From Haliea sp041583655 (GTDB lineage Bacteria; Pseudomonadota; Gammaproteobacteria; Pseudomonadales; Halieaceae): a DNA stretch of 9,898 bases. Both the position numbers and the translations under genes were made by a program. The notes below the pieces were generated by a model. That model saw nothing but the letters and a program-made list of their open reading frames with translations, made no database searches and had not been told where the DNA came from. Below, piece after piece: positions 5,456-9,898 of this stretch (positions within the stretch are counted from its first letter, which is position 1; each line of letters begins with the position of its first letter). The stretch is from assembly GCA_041583655.1 (NCBI GenBank), contig JBFHFJ010000108.1:1-9898 (forward strand). The letters run 5' to 3'.

Positions 5456-6370
5456 CTACCGCGCTGCAGCCGCAGCGTGGGCAGCCAGCTCCATTTTGAA
5501 CAGCTGCTTCAGCACTTCTATGTTCGCCACGCCGCCGAAATTCGGCCGCACAATAAAGGCAATAGTGCGGTGCGGGCCGGGCTCATCCAGGTGCAGGGCA
5601 TTGAGTTCAGAGCTGCCTGAGAGCAGTTGATCGAGCGCCATCTCCGGCACCAGGGTGGAACCCATGTGCCCGGCCACCATCTGGATCAGGGTATAGAGGC
5701 TGGCTCCCTCCAGGGTCTCATCAAGACTGGAGGACTGCAGGTGGCAAACCGCCAGGGCATGGTCCTTCAGGCAGTGGCCATCCTTGAGCAGCATCAGGCT
5801 CAGTTCACGCAGGTCGTCCGCCTTGATCCGCGTCCTCTTGCCCAGCGGGCTGTCCCGATGGGTCACCAGAAAAAGGTCCTCCTCCCAGAAAGGAAACGCC
5901 AACAGGCCCTCGTGACTATAGGGCAGTGCCAGTACCGCCGTATCCAGTTCCCCCTTGCGCACCTTTTCTACCAGCACATGGGACTGTTCTTCAACAATGC
6001 TAAGGCGAAAATTCGGGTAATCGCGCCGGACGGTAGGCAGCACCTTGGGCAACAGATACGGGCCGATGGTGGGGATGACTCCCATGCTCAGGGGATAGCT
6101 CAGCGGATCCTTGCTGTTCTGGGCCAGGCGATAGATGTCTTCCAGCTCGACCTGGATTGCCGCTGCCCGCGCCAGGACCTGCTGCCCCACCGGGGTCACC
6201 AGCACTTTCTTGTTGTCCCGCTCGAACAGCTGGATACCGAGCTGGGATTCCAGTTCGGAAATCGCGGTGCTCAGTGCCGACTGGGAAATGGAGCACTGCT
6301 CCGCCGCCTTTTTGAAATGGCGGGTGTGGGCAACCGCGAGGGCGTAGGTAAGTTGTTTCAATGAGATCAT
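5456..6370 (-). CDS. oxyR: OxyR-like LysR-family redox regulator
   Basis: This 304-aa cytoplasmic LysR-type regulator is the same length as E. coli OxyR (305). Residues 1-60 hold the winged helix-turn-helix (LKQLTYALAVAHTRHFKKAAEQC, SQSALSTAISELESQLG), followed by the linker helix and the effector domain from about residue 90 (LSMGVIPTIGPYLLPKVLP, matching OxyR's LHIGLIPTVGPYLLPHIIP). Decisively, LMLLKDGHCLKDHALAVC carries Cys200 and Cys209 in the register of OxyR Cys199 and Cys208, the pair that forms the peroxide-induced disulfide. OxyR activates catalase, alkyl hydroperoxide reductase and related genes. The ATG at 6370 gives the expected N-terminus; GGAG lies 11 nt upstream, a loose spacing. 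The gene lies on the same strand 97 nt after the arsJ start-to-stop unit ends, so it may be read from the ars transcript, or it may have a promoter of its own. The family call is firm; true OxyR function is likely but not proven. Confidence 0.85.
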   Translation of the reverse strand: MISLKQLTYALAVAHTRHFKKAAEQCSISQSALSTAISELESQLGIQLFERDNKKVLVTPVGQQVLARAAAIQVELEDIYRLAQNSKDPLSYPLSMGVIPTIGPYLLPKVLPTVRRDYPNFRLSIVEEQSHVLVEKVRKGELDTAVLALPYSHEGLLAFPFWEEDLFLVTHRDSPLGKRTRIKADDLRELSLMLLKDGHCLKDHALAVCHLQSSSLDETLEGASLYTLIQMVAGHMGSTLVPEMALDQLLSGSSELNALHLDEPGPHRTIAFIVRPNFGGVANIEVLKQLFKMELAAHAAAAAR

Positions 6371-6395
6371 TAGATGTGTTTCTCCAGTTCAGTCC

Positions 6396-6471
6396 ATGGA
6401 GCCCGCCCGGCTGGTGATAGCTGAACAGGCCAGTCTGGTCCTGCAACAATTCAGACAGCACAGGGCTCCAT
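6396..6471. repeat. Nested inverted repeats between arsJ and the oxyR-like gene
   Basis: ATGGAGCCC (6396-6404) and GGGCTCCAT (6463-6471) form a perfect 9-bp inverted repeat; the right arm overlaps the first base of the arsJ stop codon. Inside lie CTGAA (6421-6425) with TTCAG (6450-6454), then CAGG (6426-6429) with CCTG (6440-6443), around the small dyad CCAG-T-CTGG (6430-6438). In the minus-strand transcript this could fold as one branched hairpin between the arsJ stop and the regulator's start codon. No T-tract follows, so it is not a typical terminator. Confidence 0.5.
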
Positions 6472-7700
6472 CAGACTTGCCGCTGAAATTGCGGCAGCTT
6501 GAGTGAAATCACTGTGGCCAACAGCAGGAACGCCTGGGAGATCCACAGGCAGGCCTGCAGCCCGCTGCTGCCCTGGCCGGCAAGTTGGAATACCCAACCG
6601 GACAACAGTGTGCCGAGCAGCCGACCCAGGGCGTTGGACATGTAATAGAAGCCCACGTCCAGCGACACGCCGTCACTACCCGCATAGCTCACGATCAGAT
6701 AGCTGTGCAGCGAGGAGTTGACGGCAAACACCACTCCGAACAACAGCAGGCCGCTTACGAGTACGGTGGCCGGATCCAGTTCACACAGAAGTCCCAGGGC
6801 AATCAAGCCCGGCAGCACTGTCAGCAGGGCCGCCCAGCCGGTGGCCGCACGGCCATCCGGCACTGTACCCGATACCTTGCCGGTGATGCGCGGCGCGAGT
6901 GCCTGGACCAGGCCATAGCCCATCACCCAAAGAGCGAGAAATCCACCGGTCTGGGTGTGGCTCCAGCCCAGTGTCTGTGACAGAAACACGGGCAGGGCCA
7001 CTACAAACCAGACATCGCGCGCACCAAACAGGAACATGCGCGCCGCGGAGAGAATATTGATGGCGCGACTTTTGGAAAAAATATCGCGGAATCGCGGCTT
7101 GTTGCTGGCCTTGCCAAGATCCTGTTTCAACAACAACAGGCTCAGCAACCAGACCAGTGCCAACACCAGCGCCATCGCCGCCACTGCGCCGGCGAACCCA
7201 AGCCACATCAGCAGCCCACCGCCCAGGAAAAAGCCCACCCCCTTGAGTGCGTTCTTGGATCCGGTAAGAACCGCCACCCAGGTGTAGAGCGTGCCCCGGG
7301 CATCTGCCGGCAGCAGCAGCTTGATCGAGCTTTTGGCACTCATTTTATTGAGATCCTTGGCGATCCCCGACAGCGCCTGCGCCGCCATCACCCAGGGAAC
7401 CGTCAGCCACGCCGCTGGTACCAGCAGCATCGAAAGCGCAACCACTTGCAGGGCAAGGCCGATGTGCATGGTGCGATTGAGGCCCCACTGTGCTCCTAGC
7501 CAGCCTCCCACCAGGTTGGTGAGCACCCCAAAGATTTCGTAGAACAGAAACAGCAGGGCGATTTCCAGCGGCGAATAGCCCAGGCCATGAAAGTGCAACA
7601 CCACCAGCATGCGCAGGGCGCCGTCTGTCAGAGTGAAAGCCCAATAATTGCCGGTGACTACCAGGTACTGGCGCAGGGCAGGAGAGAGCCGGTTCACCAT
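6471..7700 (-). CDS. arsJ: ArsJ, organoarsenical (1-arseno-3-phosphoglycerate) efflux MFS transporter
   Basis: ArsJ is an inner-membrane major facilitator superfamily protein that exports 1-arseno-3-phosphoglycerate, which breaks down outside the cell to arsenate and 3-phosphoglycerate. The 409-aa product shows about 11-12 hydrophobic segments. Recognisable blocks are NYWAFTLTDGALRMLVVLHFH (18-38), LFLFYEIFGVLTNLVGGWLG (50-69), ALSGIAKDLNKMSAKSSIKL (109-128) and SRAINILSAARMFLFGARDVWFVVALPV (211-238), which I associate with ArsJ rather than with sugar or drug MFS carriers. The strongest support is context: its ATG (7700-7698) directly follows the TGA of the partner GAPDH (7703-7701) with no base between, the characteristic gapdh-arsJ pair. 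Translation is probably coupled, since any ribosome binding site must lie within the GAPDH coding end. The protein ends with TGA at 6473-6471. Confidence 0.9.
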   Translation of the reverse strand: MVNRLSPALRQYLVVTGNYWAFTLTDGALRMLVVLHFHGLGYSPLEIALLFLFYEIFGVLTNLVGGWLGAQWGLNRTMHIGLALQVVALSMLLVPAAWLTVPWVMAAQALSGIAKDLNKMSAKSSIKLLLPADARGTLYTWVAVLTGSKNALKGVGFFLGGGLLMWLGFAGAVAAMALVLALVWLLSLLLLKQDLGKASNKPRFRDIFSKSRAINILSAARMFLFGARDVWFVVALPVFLSQTLGWSHTQTGGFLALWVMGYGLVQALAPRITGKVSGTVPDGRAATGWAALLTVLPGLIALGLLCELDPATVLVSGLLLFGVVFAVNSSLHSYLIVSYAGSDGVSLDVGFYYMSNALGRLLGTLLSGWVFQLAGQGSSGLQACLWISQAFLLLATVISLKLPQFQRQV

Positions 7701-8702
7701 TCAGGTGCGACCTACCTTCAATACCAGCTCAGCGGTCCGGTTGGCATAGCCCCATTCATTGTCGTACCAGGCGTAGATTTTCACCTGGGTGCCGTCCACC
7801 ACCATGGTGGACAGGGCGTCGATGATGCTCGAGCGCGGGTCAGTCTTGTAGTCGATCGACACCAGCGGACGCTCCTCATAGCCCAGAATACCCTGCAGCT
7901 CGCCCTCGGCCGCCTGTTTCAACAGGGCATTGACCTCTTCCGCCGTTGTTTCCCGCGCGACCTCGAAAACGCAGTCCGTGATCGAGGCATTGGCCAGCGG
8001 CACACGGATGGCATGGCCGTTCAGCTTGCCCTTGAGCTCCGGGAAGATGTGGGTGATCGCCGTGGCAGAGCCCGTCGTGGTGGGAATCAGGCTCATGCCA
8101 CAGGCACGGGCACGGCGCAGATCCTTGTGCGGAGCATCCAGTATTGTCTGGGTGTTGGTGAGATTGTGAATCGTGGTTATTGAACCGTGCCTGATGCCGA
8201 GCTGTTCATGGATCACCTTCACCACCGGTGCCAGGCAGTTGGTGGTACAGGAGGCAGCAGTCACAACCCGGTGTTCAGTCGGATCGTAGAGATGATCATT
8301 GACGCCCATGACGACATTCAGCACGCCGGCTTCCTTCACCGGGGCAGTGACGACGACACGCTGTACGCCCTGATCCAGGTACGCCTGCAGCAGCGCTTTC
8401 GTTTTCATCTTCCCGGATGCCTCTATCACCAGATCGCAGCCGGACCAGTCGGTGTCGCTGATCGCCCTGTTCGGCGTTACTGCAACATGCCGATCCCCTA
8501 TGATCAGGCTACCGCCCGCAGCGGCTGCCTCGTGGTGCCAGCGACCGTGGACAGAATCGAAGTTCATCAGGTGCGCCAGTGTCGCCGCATCACCAGCGGG
8601 ATCGTTGATCCGCACGATTTCCACACCGACCTGGTCGAAAAGTGCGCGCATGGTCAGGCGCCCCATGCGCCCGAAACCGTTAATGCCGATCTTGATAGAC
8701 AT
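7701..8702 (-). CDS. gapdh: ArsJ-associated glyceraldehyde-3-phosphate dehydrogenase
   Basis: This enzyme uses arsenate in place of phosphate, converting glyceraldehyde-3-phosphate and NAD+ to 1-arseno-3-phosphoglycerate, the ArsJ substrate. The 333-aa protein has the family's usual length. It has a Rossmann domain with INGFGRMGRLTMRA (7-20) and Asp34 in RINDPAGD, the acidic residue that favours NAD. The catalytic ASCTTNCLAPV has Cys152, His179 lies in TTIHNLTNTQ, and the C-terminus holds WYDNEWGYANRTAELV (312-327). The block TILDAPHKDLRRARACGMSLIPTTTGSATAITHIFPELKG departs from glycolytic GAPDH (which has VDGPS.KDWR.GR and PSSTGAAKAVG) and fits the arsenic-linked subgroup. The start lies 5 nt after the acr3 stop and the stop abuts the arsJ start, so the three genes form one operon. 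Glycolytic GAPDH is the alternative on sequence alone, but the neighbours decide. Confidence 0.92.
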   Translation of the reverse strand: MSIKIGINGFGRMGRLTMRALFDQVGVEIVRINDPAGDAATLAHLMNFDSVHGRWHHEAAAAGGSLIIGDRHVAVTPNRAISDTDWSGCDLVIEASGKMKTKALLQAYLDQGVQRVVVTAPVKEAGVLNVVMGVNDHLYDPTEHRVVTAASCTTNCLAPVVKVIHEQLGIRHGSITTIHNLTNTQTILDAPHKDLRRARACGMSLIPTTTGSATAITHIFPELKGKLNGHAIRVPLANASITDCVFEVARETTAEEVNALLKQAAEGELQGILGYEERPLVSIDYKTDPRSSIIDALSTMVVDGTQVKIYAWYDNEWGYANRTAELVLKVGRT

Positions 8703-8707
8703 TGCCG

Positions 8708-9739
8708 TTACCCAGATTGTGAATGTGGAAACCAGTGATGCGTTCTGTTGGCAATGGCGACCAGGGACAGCATGACCGGCACTTCCACCAGCACGCCCAC
8801 CACCGTGGCCAGGGCAGCGCCCGAGTGCAAACCGAACAGGGAGATCGCCACGGCAACAGCCAGCTCAAAGAAGTTGGACGTTCCAATCATGCAGGCCGGC
8901 GCCGCGATATTGTGCGGCAGCCGCAACCAGTAGGCTGCGGCATAGGCAATCATGAAAATGCCGTAGGTCTGGATCAACAGGGGAATTGCAATCAAACCGA
9001 TGGTCTGTGGCTGGGCGATTATGGTTTCCGCCTGGAAGCCAAACAGCAGCACCACCGTCGCCAGGAGGCCCAGAATTGACCATGGTTTGAGGCTGTGCAG
9101 AAACCGGTCCAGACCCTGTCCATCCCCCTGCCGCTCCAACCAGTGCCGGGTCCAGGCGCCGGCGACCAGTGGCAGCACCACGTACAGCACCACCGACAGC
9201 AGGAGGGTTTCCCAGGGAACGTGGATGTCGCTGACGCCCAATAGAAATGCGGTGAGCGGGGCAAAGGCAAAAATCATGATGATGTCGTTGACCGACACCT
9301 GAACCAGCGTGTAATTGGCGTCACCTTTGGTCAGCTGGCTCCACACAAACACCATCGCGGTACAAGGCGCCACACCGAGCAAGATCATACCGGCGATGTA
9401 TTCACCGGCATTCAGTGGATCGACCCAGTCGACAAAGACCACACGGAAGAACAGCCAACCCAAGGCAGCCATGGAAAAGGGCTTGATCAGCCAGTTGATG
9501 ATCAAGGTCAGCACCAGGCCTTTCGGCTTCTTGCCCACTTCCTTGATCGAGCTGAAATCAATCTGCACCATCATCGGGTAGATCATCACCCAGATGAACA
9601 CCGCGACCACCAGGTTGACATGGGCGAATTCCAATCCCGCGATAGCGCCGAATCCATTCGGCACCAGGATTCCCAGTATTACCCCAGCGAAAATACACAG
9701 CGCTACCCAGAGCGTCATGTAGCGTTCGAAAATACCCAT
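8708..9739 (-). CDS. acr3: Acr3-family arsenite efflux permease
   Basis: Acr3 is a 10-helix inner-membrane carrier of the BASS/Acr3 superfamily that expels arsenite (and sometimes antimonite) using the proton gradient. The 343-aa product begins MGIFERYMTLWVALCIFAGVILG. Family blocks are FIWVMIYPMMVQIDF (48-62), KGLVLTLIINWLIKPFSMAALG (73-94), GVAPCTAMVFVWSQLTKGDANYTL (122-145), VNDIIMIFAFAPLTAFLLG (150-168) and PACMIGTSNFFELAVAVAISLFG (281-303). The conserved Cys126 in APCTAMVF and Glu292 in NFFELA are both present; these residues are needed for transport in characterised Acr3 proteins. I chose the ATG at 9739 because it gives the usual Acr3 N-terminus and sits 16 nt after the preceding stop. 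The in-frame start at 9799 would overlap the upstream gene by 44 bp and add an untypical charged extension. It is the first efflux gene of the ars operon, 5 nt ahead of gapdh. Confidence 0.95.
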   Translation of the reverse strand: MGIFERYMTLWVALCIFAGVILGILVPNGFGAIAGLEFAHVNLVVAVFIWVMIYPMMVQIDFSSIKEVGKKPKGLVLTLIINWLIKPFSMAALGWLFFRVVFVDWVDPLNAGEYIAGMILLGVAPCTAMVFVWSQLTKGDANYTLVQVSVNDIIMIFAFAPLTAFLLGVSDIHVPWETLLLSVVLYVVLPLVAGAWTRHWLERQGDGQGLDRFLHSLKPWSILGLLATVVLLFGFQAETIIAQPQTIGLIAIPLLIQTYGIFMIAYAAAYWLRLPHNIAAPACMIGTSNFFELAVAVAISLFGLHSGAALATVVGVLVEVPVMLSLVAIANRTHHWFPHSQSG

Positions 9740-9755
9740 CCTGCTCTGTTTCCCC

Positions 9756-9898
9756 TTATATCGAGCGCTGATTGACGCGAGCGGATAGCTGTTCCGCACT
9801 TTCCGTACGCTCCGAGTAGCGATCGGTGAGATAGTCGCTGCATCCGCGTGTCAGGAGCGTGAACTTAACCAGCTCCTCCATCACATCCACAATGCGGT
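9756..9898 (-). CDS. C-terminal end of an unidentified protein upstream of acr3 (cut by window edge)
   Basis: The minus-strand frame is open from the window's right edge to TAA at 9758-9756, giving 46 residues that end DYLTDRYSERTESAEQLSAR followed by VNQRSI. The segment is charged and probably helical (IVDVMEELVKFTLLTRGCSDYL), with one cysteine in TRGCSDYL. It lies 16 nt before acr3 on the same strand, so it is very likely part of the ars operon. By position the best guess is an ArsR-type arsenite-responsive repressor, but no helix-turn-helix or metal-site motif is inside the window, so I leave the function open. An arsenate reductase or another ars accessory protein is also possible. A short gene starting internally at the ATG near residue 6 cannot be excluded. 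Confidence 0.55.
   Translation of the reverse strand, partial: RIVDVMEELVKFTLLTRGCSDYLTDRYSERTESAEQLSARVNQRSI

Noticed and set aside
5627..6364. + strand open frame (245 codons) antisense to the OxyR-like gene
   Set aside because: The minus strand encodes a full-length LysR protein with conserved motifs, so this is a complementary shadow.
6416..6432. OxyR-type ATAG-N7-CTAT binding motif near the regulator's start
   Set aside because: Only the left half ATAG-C-T matches. The right half and the second motif repeat are absent, so no OxyR site can be claimed.
9740..9799. Longer acr3 start adding 20 residues (MRNSYPLAS...)
   Set aside because: It would overlap the upstream reading frame by 44 bp and add a charged segment not typical of Acr3 proteins. 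The ATG at 9739 gives the standard N-terminus.
1..9898. Signs of a mobile island around the ars genes (IS ends, integrase, tRNA att site, CRISPR)
   Set aside because: No transposase, integrase, tRNA gene, terminal repeat or spacer array is visible. Parts of acr3 look somewhat more AT-rich than uvrD, but this alone does not support transfer.

Overview
The window looks like chromosomal DNA of a GC-rich gammaproteobacterium. UvrD, the YciA-type thioesterase and the OxyR-type regulator all read like gammaproteobacterial proteins. A marine lineage such as the Halieaceae/Cellvibrionales is my best guess, but this rests on protein resemblance recalled from memory and not on a search. I see no rRNA, tRNA, CRISPR array, insertion sequence or integrase. 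Coding density is high and intergenic gaps are about 140 bp or less.

Left part (1-3782). The 3' end of a yciA-like acyl-CoA thioesterase runs on the + strand and abuts, tail to tail, a minus-strand TRAP-transporter periplasmic binding protein of the TakP-like (2-oxoacid) subfamily. No TRAP membrane subunits lie next to it in this window. The binding protein's reading frame extends upstream into a natural-looking signal sequence, but that sequence is interrupted by an in-frame TAG. Upstream of it on the same strand is a full-length uvrD (DNA helicase II, 716 aa).

Middle part (3783-5455). A 140-bp divergent spacer separates uvrD from a + strand gene for a single-pass inner-membrane SPOR-domain protein with a very acidic cytoplasmic N-terminus. 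A small secreted two-cysteine protein of unknown function follows, apparently with its own sigma70-like promoter. A hairpin follows it in the short convergent gap before the next gene.

Right part (5456-9898). A minus-strand block reads, in transcription order: the C-terminus of an unidentified protein (cut by the window edge), acr3 (arsenite efflux), an ArsJ-associated GAPDH, arsJ (organoarsenical efflux MFS), then after 97 bp an OxyR-like LysR regulator with both redox cysteines. The GAPDH/ArsJ pair is the known two-gene arsenate resistance pathway: GAPDH makes 1-arseno-3-phosphoglycerate from glyceraldehyde-3-phosphate and arsenate, and ArsJ exports it. Acr3 removes arsenite. Pentavalent and trivalent arsenic are therefore handled from one transcript without any arsenate reductase visible here. 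The junctions are tight (16, 5 and 0 nt), which implies one operon.

The most unusual observations are the amber codon in the TRAP binding protein's signal sequence, the OxyR-like gene trailing the ars genes with a nested inverted-repeat element in between, and possible leaderless transcription of uvrD.
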